Of a stretch of DNA of 27,427 bases, positions 7,863 through 15,169 are shown one piece after another. This stretch comes from Clostridia bacterium. Lineage in GTDB: Bacteria; Bacillota_A; Clostridia; Christensenellales; UBA1242. The notes beneath the pieces were generated by a model, which worked only from the letters and a program-made list of their open reading frames with translations, was not told the DNA's origin and did not search any database. Both the position numbers and the translations under genes were made by a program. The stretch is taken from positions 1 through 27,427 of the forward strand of contig JAFTCZ010000044.1 in assembly GCA_017454425.1 (NCBI GenBank). The letters are read 5' to 3'. Position 1 is the stretch's first letter; each line of letters opens with the position of its first letter.

Positions 7863-8927
7863 ATGAGTTTTATTGATGCATTATTGGCTGTATTAGTAGT
7901 CATCGTATTTTTGGTAGTCACAGCATTGGTTATTGCTTTGATTATTGACTTGTTTTTGGCTATTGTGTCACCAGACACAAAAGGATTGTTCTTCCGTCGT
8001 GACGCAACCGCAAAACAGAAAAAACCAACCATGGTAGAAAGCACAGAGGATACCACAACACCACTAGAGGAAGAAGCAACACAAGAGCAAGAGCCTAGCA
8101 CAAACAACTGGGACGAAAATCTTGCTGAGGCCGAGCAACAACAATTGCTTAATGGTGATGTTCCTCAAATTGAGCAAAACGCAGAAGACAAAGAGCAAGA
8201 GATTGAAGAGCGCCGTCAAGAGATGGACGACTTTGATGCTTTGTTTGATGAGGACAAAGAGCAAGATGGCGACATTGATGCTATGATTAACGAAATCAAT
8301 GAGTACGCTATCAACGAGTTTAACAACCCACAAGAGCCTGCAGAAGCAGAAGGTGAGGCGTTAGAAAGCAAAGCTGCCGAGGCTGAGTCAACCGAGATTG
8401 TCGAGCCAGTAGAAGAAGTTAAGGAAGAAGTTGTTGAAGAAGCAAAAGAAGAAGAGACAGTTGTTATTCCTGCATCTATCTATTCTACACTTACACTCGA
8501 GCAACTTAATGCAAGACTCGAAAAACTTAAAGAAAGACTAAAATACAACGAAAAAGAACTTAAGGCAAACCGCAAAGAGTACATGCCTCTTGCAAGAGTA
8601 AAGAAAACTCTCGAGCGTGACGAGCAAAAACTTCGTCGTCGCGAAGCAATTGTTGCACGCAAAAAGGTTATCCTTTACGGCGTAAACAACTATGTAGACA
8701 TTGACGAGGAAAAGGCAAAGAAGCTTTCAGAAGACCTAGATTTGTTGGACGGTCTTAGACTATCTGTACAACACTGCGAAGATGTTATGGCAACCAACAA
8801 AGATAGATACCCACTTCTTGAAACAACAAACCAAATTCTTGTTCAAGTAAACCGTGACCTCAAGGACGACATTGCAGAAGTTCAAGACGCAATCAACAAC
8901 TACAAAAACACACACCCTGAGGAATAA
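7863..8927 (+). CDS. Membrane-anchored acidic coiled-coil protein, function unknown
   Basis: I do not recognise a family. The 354-residue product has one long N-terminal hydrophobic segment (about 4-34), a short basic stretch (FFRRDATAKQKK) placing the remainder in the cytoplasm by the positive-inside rule, then about 150 very acidic residues rich in Glu and Gln. The C-terminal half (about 205-350) is a charged heptad-like coiled coil, starting near LTLEQLNARLEKLKERLKYN. Asn is mostly AAC and Asp often GAC, unlike neighbouring genes, which hints at high expression. AAGGGG precedes the ATG. The gene starts 42 nt after the tmRNA 3' end with no terminator or clear promoter between them, so it may ride on the smpB-ssrA transcript. 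A scaffold or cell-envelope role is possible but unproven. Confidence 0.75.
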   Translation: MSFIDALLAVLVVIVFLVVTALVIALIIDLFLAIVSPDTKGLFFRRDATAKQKKPTMVESTEDTTTPLEEEATQEQEPSTNNWDENLAEAEQQQLLNGDVPQIEQNAEDKEQEIEERRQEMDDFDALFDEDKEQDGDIDAMINEINEYAINEFNNPQEPAEAEGEALESKAAEAESTEIVEPVEEVKEEVVEEAKEEETVVIPASIYSTLTLEQLNARLEKLKERLKYNEKELKANRKEYMPLARVKKTLERDEQKLRRREAIVARKKVILYGVNNYVDIDEEKAKKLSEDLDLLDGLRLSVQHCEDVMATNKDRYPLLETTNQILVQVNRDLKDDIAEVQDAINNYKNTHPEE

Positions 8928-8943
8928 TCTAAATAAAAAACAC

Positions 8944-8976
8944 AAAGAACACAAATTTTAGTGTTCTTTTTTGTTT
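8944..8976 (+). terminator. Intrinsic terminator after the coiled-coil gene
   Basis: AAAGAACAC (8944-8952) pairs with GTGTTCTTT (8961-8969) around an 8-nt loop, followed by a T-rich tract. Confidence 0.85.
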
Positions 8977-9003
8977 TGTAAATAAAAAAAAATGTGCTAT
9001 TAT
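8976..9003 (+). promoter_or_regulatory. Promoter for the patatin-MBL operon
   Basis: TTGTAA (8976-8981) and TATTAT (8998-9003) are separated by 16 bp, with an extended -10 TG at 8995-8996. It directly follows the preceding terminator and lies 27 nt before the ATG. Confidence 0.5.
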
Positions 9004-9030
9004 TTATTCAATAATTAATCGAGGATAGAT

Positions 9031-10035
9031 ATGTGGCTGTTTGGTAAAAATAAAAAAACAGAAAAAAAAGACAAATTGTTTGAACTAACCCCTGTCAAAA
9101 CACACCTTAAATTGGGCTTGGCCTTATCGGGTGGAGGAACTCGAGGTGTGGCATATTTGGGCGTTTTTAAGGCACTAGAAGAAAATGGAATTCATTTTGA
9201 TTATGTTGCAGGTACAAGTGTTGGCTCTCTTATGGGGGCGGTTTATGCTGGTGGCATGACTATTGAAGAAGCTGTCACTTTTGCAAAAACACTGACCAAA
9301 AAAGATGTGTTAACCAATCACATAAAACTTCTTCCTAACAAAACCGAAAAATTTGTAAATTTGATTAATACAATATTTAAGGGCAAAAAATTTGATGAAC
9401 TAAACATTCCACTTACTGTTGTTGCAACAGACATTATCTCGGGCAAAGAGTTGCGCATCACAAAAGGTGATTTGGGTGGGGCAGTTGCCGGCAGTTGTGC
9501 GGTGCCTGTTATGTTTACTCCGGTCGAGTTCGAAGGATATAGGCTTTATGACGGCGGGCTTGTTAACAACATTCCTGCAAATGTTGTGCGTGATATGGGT
9601 GCAGATATTGTTGTGGCCTTTGACATAAACCCCGACCGTGGCTATGGCACAGACAGCACAAAATATCTTCAAGAAATAAAAGCCGCACTTCGTATACTTA
9701 TGAAGTCAAACTCGTTAAATGGCTATGTTTATTCAGATTATGTTGCAAAAATTGATTTAAGCGGTTTTGATCGCACAAAACTCGAGCGTGTTGATGAAAT
9801 GATTTATGAAGGATATGTTCAAACTCTCGAGCAAATCCCAAACATTTTGCAGGCCATTAATAAATCTGTGCCAGATGAAAACATCAAGAAAACAGCGCGC
9901 AGAATTAAAAGCATGGAAAAAGCGCGTCAAAAATATCAAAAGCAACAAAAAAAGCTTATCGAAGAAGGCATTATTTTTGACAGTGCATACAAGCACAGAC
10001 AATTAAATGATGTTCTTACCAACAAGGAGGAATAA
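9031..10035 (+). CDS. Patatin-like phospholipase family protein
   Basis: This is a predicted serine lipid acyl hydrolase of the bacterial patatin (RssA/YlbK-like) group, 334 residues. The oxyanion loop SGGGTRG (33-39), nucleophile Ser63 in GTSVG and the catalytic Asp174 in YDGG are all present, so the Ser-Asp dyad is intact. No signal peptide is seen; the N-terminus is short and lysine-rich, suggesting a cytoplasmic enzyme that may touch the membrane. The C-terminal 60 residues are basic and helical (MEKARQKYQKQQKK). GAGGA precedes the ATG. The stop codon overlaps the next start by one base (TAATG), so it is translationally coupled to the membrane-anchored MBL-fold protein. The physiological lipid substrate cannot be read from sequence. 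Confidence 0.9.
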   Translation: MWLFGKNKKTEKKDKLFELTPVKTHLKLGLALSGGGTRGVAYLGVFKALEENGIHFDYVAGTSVGSLMGAVYAGGMTIEEAVTFAKTLTKKDVLTNHIKLLPNKTEKFVNLINTIFKGKKFDELNIPLTVVATDIISGKELRITKGDLGGAVAGSCAVPVMFTPVEFEGYRLYDGGLVNNIPANVVRDMGADIVVAFDINPDRGYGTDSTKYLQEIKAALRILMKSNSLNGYVYSDYVAKIDLSGFDRTKLERVDEMIYEGYVQTLEQIPNILQAINKSVPDENIKKTARRIKSMEKARQKYQKQQKKLIEEGIIFDSAYKHRQLNDVLTNKEE

Positions 10036-11360
10036 TGGCAAAGAACAAATCAAAACAAAAAAGTGTTTTTGTATTTTCAAAAGTACGCTTTATCATATTT
10101 GTTATACTTGCAGCAGTCTTGGGTGTAAGTATGTTATTTTCGACACAAATCGAAAACTATTATCAACGCATGGTAGGTAATGTAAATGTTGTTCAGTCCA
10201 CCGAAATAAGAGACAACAGCAAACTTTCGGTGCATTATGTTAATGTTGGACAGGGCGATTGCATTATGATAAATCTTCCGGACGACAAAAATGTGATAAT
10301 AGATGCAGGACAAAAAAATGGCAGCAACCCAATTTATAGTGGCCAGACCGAATCAAACGATAAGGCCATCACACAGCATGTTATTGATTATGCAAAAACA
10401 AATATTATTCAAGAAGGTCAAAAGTTTGATTATATGGTGCTTACACATGCTCACGAAGACCATGTCAGCATACTAGACAATGTGCTAGATGAGTTTGATG
10501 TTGACACAATTGTGCGTTCACCCGAGTTTTATCAAAGTGACAAAGATGCAACACTTACGGCAAAAGAATTGGCTTTTGCAAATGCTAATGGCGTAACATT
10601 AAAAGATAACTACAACAAAGTGTCAACCGGCGTTATGCGTGAGTTTCTTAACAAAGCTTATGCCGAAGTTGACAATGGTGCAACAATGCTTGTTACAAGC
10701 GACAGCATACAATGGACAGGCGCAGACATTGATGGCAACAACTATGAAATAAAGTTTTACACAATAAATGAGACCGAATATTACAACCCAACTGACAGTG
10801 GCTTAAAAAACAATCCAAACAACTATTCACCTTTAATTGTACTTACATACAATGGCACCACTATGGCATTTACTGGTGACGGCGAAAAGAAAAGTGAAGA
10901 ATTGATTTTGGCAAAATATGGCTCTAGCTTGCCTAATGTAGATATTATGGACCTTGCACATCATGGCAGCAAAACGGGCAATATTCAAACATTTATTCAG
11001 GCACTAGACCCCGAATATGCTATTGTATCAGTAGGTGATGCAAGTATATATGGTTTGCCAGATGAGGAAGTATACGAAAGATTAAAAACGCATGATGCCG
11101 AAATTGCAAACCGCATTTTTGAAACAATAAAGTATGGGGATATTGTTATTGGGCTTAATTACACCCCTAGTGCCGAGGCCGAAGGCGACACACTAGCAAG
11201 TACGGGCAATATGGCAATAGGAATAAGCTCAGGCGAGTACATTCCCGAAACAACAATCAAATGGTGGTACATTGCCCTAGGACTTATTGTTTTGTGCGCA
11301 ATTTTGCTGTTCTTAAAACCAAGCTCAAGCAAAAAAGTACTTAAAAAGATATCTAAATAA
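10035..11360 (+). CDS. Membrane-anchored ComEC-like metallo-beta-lactamase-fold hydrolase
   Basis: This 441-residue protein has a basic N-terminus, one transmembrane helix (about 17-36), a ComEC-like metallo-beta-lactamase domain (about 64-380) and a second transmembrane helix near the C-terminus (WWYIALGLIVLCAILLF) followed by a lysine-rich tail. The domain starts with the typical HYVNVGQGDC and has the metal motif HAHEDH (138-143), FTGDG and AHHGS. ComEC itself has many membrane helices and a competence domain, all missing here. The positive-inside rule puts both ends in the cytoplasm and the enzyme domain outside the cell. Relatives are predicted nucleases or phosphodiesterases, but the substrate is unknown. 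A GGAGGAATAATG junction couples it to the patatin gene. Confidence 0.88.
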   Translation: MAKNKSKQKSVFVFSKVRFIIFVILAAVLGVSMLFSTQIENYYQRMVGNVNVVQSTEIRDNSKLSVHYVNVGQGDCIMINLPDDKNVIIDAGQKNGSNPIYSGQTESNDKAITQHVIDYAKTNIIQEGQKFDYMVLTHAHEDHVSILDNVLDEFDVDTIVRSPEFYQSDKDATLTAKELAFANANGVTLKDNYNKVSTGVMREFLNKAYAEVDNGATMLVTSDSIQWTGADIDGNNYEIKFYTINETEYYNPTDSGLKNNPNNYSPLIVLTYNGTTMAFTGDGEKKSEELILAKYGSSLPNVDIMDLAHHGSKTGNIQTFIQALDPEYAIVSVGDASIYGLPDEEVYERLKTHDAEIANRIFETIKYGDIVIGLNYTPSAEAEGDTLASTGNMAIGISSGEYIPETTIKWWYIALGLIVLCAILLFLKPSSSKKVLKKISK

Positions 11361-11376
11361 CCACTATATATAGTGT
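11361..11376. promoter_or_regulatory. NrdR box 1 (distal)
   Basis: CCACTATATATAGTGT contains a perfect 14-bp palindrome and fits the known NrdR operator pattern (ACAC-W-ATATAT-W-GTGT). It abuts the stop codon of the MBL-fold gene and lies 206 bp upstream of box 2. No nrdR gene is in the window. Confidence 0.7.
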
Positions 11377-11381
11377 CAAGC

Positions 11382-11418
11382 AAAAATATTGGAATTTTTT
11401 CTAATATTTTTTATTTTT
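11382..11418 (+). terminator. A/T-only hairpin terminator after the MBL-fold gene
   Basis: AAAAATATT (11382-11390) pairs with AATATTTTT (11403-11411) and is followed by a T-rich run. Stability is low because all pairs are A-T. Confidence 0.45.
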
Positions 11419-11490
11419 TTGTATTTTGCAAATTTATTAATAAAAAGCGAATAGTTTGGTGCGGTTTTATCATAAAAAGACGACAAATGC

Positions 11491-11516
11491 ATGCATAATT
11501 ATAATTTTTTATGCAT
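11491..11516. repeat. Inverted repeat in the nrdD leader region
   Basis: ATGCATAA (11491-11498) and TTATGCAT (11509-11516) are perfect inverted arms around a 10-nt A/T spacer. It lies in the middle of the 296-bp MBL-nrdD gap, between the two NrdR boxes. Its role is unknown; it could be an operator or chance A/T palindromy. Confidence 0.4.
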
Positions 11517-11566
11517 TATAATTTATAAGCCAAAACACAACATTTTGTGCATAAAGTACAAAATCA

Positions 11567-11582
11567 ACACTATATATAGTAT
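11567..11582. promoter_or_regulatory. NrdR box 2 (promoter-proximal)
   Basis: ACACTATATATAGTAT matches the NrdR operator pattern with one off-consensus base in the right arm. It ends 15 bp upstream of the nrdD -35 box, where bound NrdR-(d)ATP would be expected to reduce transcription. Confidence 0.75.
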
Positions 11583-11597
11583 TTTTGCAAAATTTGT

Positions 11598-11626
11598 TTG
11601 ACTAAAAATTTTTCAACCATTATAAT
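11598..11626 (+). promoter_or_regulatory. nrdDp: Sigma-A promoter for nrdD-nrdG
   Basis: TTGACT (11598-11603) and TATAAT (11621-11626) are 17 bp apart, ending 30 nt before the nrdD ATG. Confidence 0.8.
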
Positions 11627-11656
11627 GAATGTATCACACGAGGAGGAAAACAAAAA

Positions 11657-13798
11657 ATGATCAACTTAGTTCTAAAAAGAGATGGAACATACCAACCTTA
11701 CAACAAAAAGAAAATTGCAGATGCAATCTATAAGGCAGCAGTTGCTTGCAATGGTTCTAACTATGAACAGGCAATAAAACTTGCTGATCAGGTAGAGGCA
11801 AAACTTGAGGAAAAGTTTGTTAATAAAACACCTACCGTCGAGCAAATTCAGGATATGGTAGAATATATATTAATAGAAAACCAACACTCTCAAACAGCAA
11901 AGGCATTTATTTTGTACCGCGAGAAGCGTAAGCGTGCAAGAGAATCAAATGCTCTTATTGGTGCAACTATTGATTTGTTTGGCAGATACATCAACGATAC
12001 CGACTGGCGTACGCGTGAAAACAGCAACATGAAGCGTTCGGTTGCCGGACTTAACAACTTTGTTCGCGAAGAGTTTACAAAAGGCTATTGGCTAAACGAA
12101 GTTTATCCTGTTGACATAAAAGAAGCGCACCTGTCAGGTGACTTGCACCTTCATGACTTAGGTTTCTTTGGTGCATATTGTGTTGGTTGGGATCTCAACC
12201 AATTGTTAACTCTTGGTTTTACTGGTGTTGAGGGCAAGGTTAGTTCTGCTCCTGCAAAACACCTAAACAGCTTTTTGGGCCAAGTTATGAACGCAACATT
12301 TACATTGCAAGGTGAAACTGCCGGTGCGCAAGCTTGGAGTAGTTTTGACACATATTGTGCCCCATTTATCTATTATGACAACCTAAGCTATGACCAAGTG
12401 GTTCAAATTTTGCAAGGTTGGGTTCACAACATGAATGTTGCAACCCGTGTTGGTTTTCAATGCCCATTCAGCAATATCACTCTTGACCTTAAGGTACCAA
12501 GACTATTAAAAGATCGCCCTGTTATTCTTGGCGGTGTGCCACAAGACAAAACATATGGTGACTTCCAAAAAGAAATGGATATGTTTAACATGGCATTCTG
12601 CGAAGTTATGATGCATGGTGACAGCGATGGTCGTATATTTACATTCCCAATTCCTACAATCAATGTTACAAAAGACACTGATTGGGATTGTCCTGTGATG
12701 GATTCTATTATGGAAATGACTTGCAAGTATGGTACCCCTTATTTTGCAAACTATGTTACTAGTGATTTAAGCCCCGAAGATGCAATTTCTATGTGCTGCC
12801 GCCTAAGACTTAATGTATCCGAACTTCGCAAACGCGGTGGTGGATTGTTTGGTTCTAGTCCGCTTACTGGTTCTATTGGTGTGGTTACTATCAACCTTCC
12901 TCGTATTGGTTATTTATCAAAAACCAAAGAAGAATTTTATGAAAGACTCGAGCACTTGGTAGACTTGGCTAAAAAATCTTTGGAAATCAAACGCAAAATA
13001 ATAGAAGAGCAAACCGAAAACGGCTTGTACCCATACTGCAAATTCTATTTGCAAACAGTAAAAGACCGCTTTGGCAAGTATTGGGCAAACCACTTTAATA
13101 CTATCGGTATTATTGGTATGCACGAAGCATTATTAAACTTTATGAATGAGCCAATTACAAGCGAAAAAGGCCAAAAATTTGCTATTGAAGTTATGGATTT
13201 TTTGCGTGCAAAAATGATTAAGTTCCAAGAAGAAACAGGCAACCAATACAACCTAGAAGCAACCCCAGGCGAGGGTACGGCACCAAGACTTGCAAAACTT
13301 GACAAAGCCCGTTATCCCGAAATTATCACCTCAGGAAGTGGCGACGATGTTTATTATACAAACTCTACACAAATTCCTGTTGAATATTCAGATGACATCT
13401 TTGATGTTGTAAGGTTGCAAGACGAATTGCAATCAAGGTATACTGGTGGTACAGTTTTGCACCTATATCTTGGCCAAAAGATTGATGATATTAATTCTTG
13501 CAAAAACCTTATTCAAAAAATATTTAACAACAACAAAATGCCATACATCAGCATCACACCTACATTTAGTGTCTGCCCAAAACACGGTTATGTAGCCGGA
13601 GAACATTTTGAATGTCCTGTATGTGGTCAACCAAGCGAGGTTTGGACCAGAGTTGTTGGCTTCTTTAGATGCGTTAAAGATTTCAGCAAATCAAAACAAG
13701 CCGAATATCACAACCGAACAGTATTCAAACTTCGCCCAGAACAAGTGATGACCCCTGATGAGTTGCAACAATTCCACAAAGAACAACTCGGAGCATAA
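11657..13798 (+). CDS. nrdD: Anaerobic (class III) ribonucleoside-triphosphate reductase
   Basis: NrdD reduces ribonucleoside triphosphates to deoxynucleotides with a glycyl radical and works only without oxygen. The 713-residue product begins with an ATP-cone allosteric domain (about 1-95, starting LVLKRDGTYQPYNKKKI). The barrel core contains LHLHDLGFFGAYCVGWDLNQ. Near the C-terminus are the zinc-binding pairs CPKHG and CPVCG, then the glycyl-radical loop RVVGFFR with the radical Gly at about residue 668. The sequence after it (KDFSKSKQAEYHNRTVF) resembles the Thermotoga/archaeal branch rather than the E. coli one. AGGAGG lies 10 nt before the ATG. Two NrdR boxes upstream predict repression by NrdR when (d)ATP is high. 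The activase gene nrdG follows after 3 nt. Confidence 0.97.
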   Translation: MINLVLKRDGTYQPYNKKKIADAIYKAAVACNGSNYEQAIKLADQVEAKLEEKFVNKTPTVEQIQDMVEYILIENQHSQTAKAFILYREKRKRARESNALIGATIDLFGRYINDTDWRTRENSNMKRSVAGLNNFVREEFTKGYWLNEVYPVDIKEAHLSGDLHLHDLGFFGAYCVGWDLNQLLTLGFTGVEGKVSSAPAKHLNSFLGQVMNATFTLQGETAGAQAWSSFDTYCAPFIYYDNLSYDQVVQILQGWVHNMNVATRVGFQCPFSNITLDLKVPRLLKDRPVILGGVPQDKTYGDFQKEMDMFNMAFCEVMMHGDSDGRIFTFPIPTINVTKDTDWDCPVMDSIMEMTCKYGTPYFANYVTSDLSPEDAISMCCRLRLNVSELRKRGGGLFGSSPLTGSIGVVTINLPRIGYLSKTKEEFYERLEHLVDLAKKSLEIKRKIIEEQTENGLYPYCKFYLQTVKDRFGKYWANHFNTIGIIGMHEALLNFMNEPITSEKGQKFAIEVMDFLRAKMIKFQEETGNQYNLEATPGEGTAPRLAKLDKARYPEIITSGSGDDVYYTNSTQIPVEYSDDIFDVVRLQDELQSRYTGGTVLHLYLGQKIDDINSCKNLIQKIFNNNKMPYISITPTFSVCPKHGYVAGEHFECPVCGQPSEVWTRVVGFFRCVKDFSKSKQAEYHNRTVFKLRPEQVMTPDELQQFHKEQLGA

Positions 13799-13801
13799 AA
13801 A

Positions 13802-14467
13802 GTGCAAATACACAATCTCATAAAAACATCAATGATTGATTATCCTGGCAAACTTGCATGCGTTGTGTTTACACAAGGCTGCATGTGGAAGTGTTGGTAT
13901 TGTCAAAATGCCGAATTGTTGCCAATAAAAGAAGGACAAATAAAAGAAAGTCAAGTTTTTGACTTTCTAAAAACTAGGAAAGGGCAGTTAGATGGTGTTG
14001 TGTTGTGTGGTGGAGAGCCAACTTTGCAAAAAGATTTGGCACAGTTTGCATTAAAAATAAAAGAACTTGGTTTTTTGGTAAAACTAGATACAAACGGAAC
14101 AAACCCAGTTGTATTAAAAGAATTGCTTGAGAAAAAACTTATTGATTATGTTGCAATGGATATCAAAACAGTGTTGTCAAAATATGACGATGTTACTTGC
14201 ATAAAAACTAATCTTAATGCCATAAAAGAAAGCATTAATATTCTTAAAAACAGCAATATAGATTATGAATTTCGTACTACTGCAATACCAACAATATCAC
14301 ATGATGATTTTATTGAGATTGCAAAAATGTTAAAGGGTGCAAAGCATTATTATATACAAACTTATGTAAGGCCTAGCAAAAACCACCCACAAGCAATTTA
14401 TGCAGCCCAAGATTTGCAAAAAATTGCAGAAGTATGTAAGCAATATGTTCCAACAAGCATAAGATAA
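13802..14467 (+). CDS. nrdG: Anaerobic ribonucleoside-triphosphate reductase activating protein (radical SAM)
   Basis: NrdG uses a [4Fe-4S] cluster and S-adenosylmethionine to form the glycyl radical on NrdD. The 221-residue product carries the radical-SAM motif C-x3-C-x2-C as CMWKCWYC (Cys27, 31, 34), preceded by MIDYPGKLACVVFTQG. The SAM-contacting CGGEPTLQ and a DTNGT strand follow. At 221 residues it is longer than the E. coli type (about 154) and fits the branch paired with the same NrdD type as here. The start is GTG, 3 nt after the nrdD stop; the ribosome binding site (CGGAG) is inside the nrdD end, implying translational coupling. A strong terminator begins at its stop codon. Confidence 0.94.
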   Translation: MQIHNLIKTSMIDYPGKLACVVFTQGCMWKCWYCQNAELLPIKEGQIKESQVFDFLKTRKGQLDGVVLCGGEPTLQKDLAQFALKIKELGFLVKLDTNGTNPVVLKELLEKKLIDYVAMDIKTVLSKYDDVTCIKTNLNAIKESINILKNSNIDYEFRTTAIPTISHDDFIEIAKMLKGAKHYYIQTYVRPSKNHPQAIYAAQDLQKIAEVCKQYVPTSIR

Positions 14468-14492
14468 AGAGGAGTTATCCTCTTTATTTTTT
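14464..14492 (+). terminator. Strong terminator of nrdDG
   Basis: A perfect 10-bp stem, ATAAAGAGGA (14464-14473) and TCCTCTTTAT (14478-14487), with a GTTA loop and T-run. The nrdG stop codon is inside the left arm. Confidence 0.92.
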
Positions 14493-14511
14493 ATTAAATG
14501 CCTTATTTTGT

Positions 14512-14540
14512 TTGCAAAAATATAAAAAAGATGATATATT
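14512..14540 (+). promoter_or_regulatory. Candidate promoter for the 14572 gene
   Basis: TTGCAA (14512-14517) and TATATT (14535-14540) are 17 bp apart. A TATAAT at 14550-14555 is closer to the gene but lacks a -35 box. Confidence 0.4.
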
Positions 14541-14571
14541 AAACTGATTTATAATCTAAAGGTGGATGTAT

Positions 14572-15090
14572 ATGAAATCAAACATTGCACTTATATGCCT
14601 GTTTAACAATTATTCTCGAAATGTTTCAAAGGTCCTAGGCGATAAGTTGGATATGTTTTATGTTGATGTCGAGGACATGCTTGATTTTGAACTGGGCGAC
14701 ATCGAACACATCAAACAAACCCTTGGCGACAAAGAGGGTGCAAACTATATAAAAAAATGCCAAAACAGAGTTGTTGACAATGTTTGTGATTTTGAAAACA
14801 CAATAGTTACAATAGACCCAATGGTTTTGTTTGAAAAGAAAAATTTTGCAAAAATCTCACAAAAATGTTTTATTGTATATTTGCAAATTAGTCCAAAATA
14901 TTTTGCAAGTCGCGCAAAATCAAGCCGTGACAATATCCCAGATGACATTTTGGGCATTGGTTTTGCCGAGCGTGACAAACAATATGTTGATAGCTCGGAT
15001 ATCGTTTTGGATTGCAGTAAATTAAAAGAATCAAGGGCTGCAAAAAAAATAGTTGGCGAAATAGTCAAGCATTTCAAAAATCAGCAATAA
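14572..15090 (+). CDS. Degenerate shikimate-kinase-like protein lacking the P-loop
   Basis: The 172-residue protein follows the layout of shikimate kinase (P-loop NMP-kinase fold): a first strand NIALICL, D32 and acidic partners in FYVDVEDMLDFEL, a central helix, a strand IVYLQIS followed by SPKYFASRAKSSRD where the family has its Arg-rich lid, then FAERDKQYVDSSDIVLD, matching the family's ER-x-x-x-Y-x-x-x-A-D-x-x-hydrophobic end. The Walker A motif G-x4-GK-S/T expected at residues 9-17 is replaced by CLFNNYSRN, with neither glycine nor lysine, so ATP-dependent kinase activity is unlikely. No other shikimate-pathway gene is present. The ATG at 14572 is preferred over one at 14566 because AAGGTGG is better spaced from it. 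It is a monocistronic gene between two terminators. The family call is inference from pattern alone. Confidence 0.5.
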   Translation: MKSNIALICLFNNYSRNVSKVLGDKLDMFYVDVEDMLDFELGDIEHIKQTLGDKEGANYIKKCQNRVVDNVCDFENTIVTIDPMVLFEKKNFAKISQKCFIVYLQISPKYFASRAKSSRDNIPDDILGIGFAERDKQYVDSSDIVLDCSKLKESRAAKKIVGEIVKHFKNQQ

Positions 15091-15095
15091 ATAAC

Positions 15096-15128
15096 AAAAA
15101 GATATATTTATATCTTTTTTTGTTTGTT
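15096..15128 (+). terminator. Terminator after the shikimate-kinase-like gene
   Basis: AAAAAGATAT (15096-15105) pairs with ATATCTTTTT (15110-15119) around ATTT, followed by a T-rich tract. Confidence 0.85.
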
Positions 15129-15145
15129 TTTTTGGCAATTTTTTG

Positions 15146-15151
15146 TATAAT
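15146..15151 (+). promoter_or_regulatory. -10 box before transketolase
   Basis: A perfect TATAAT lies 18 nt before the ATG. The -35 position holds only a T-rich TTTGTT (15123-15128), so the promoter may be weak or activator-dependent. Confidence 0.5.
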
Positions 15152-15169
15152 AGCATTAAGAGGTGTTTT

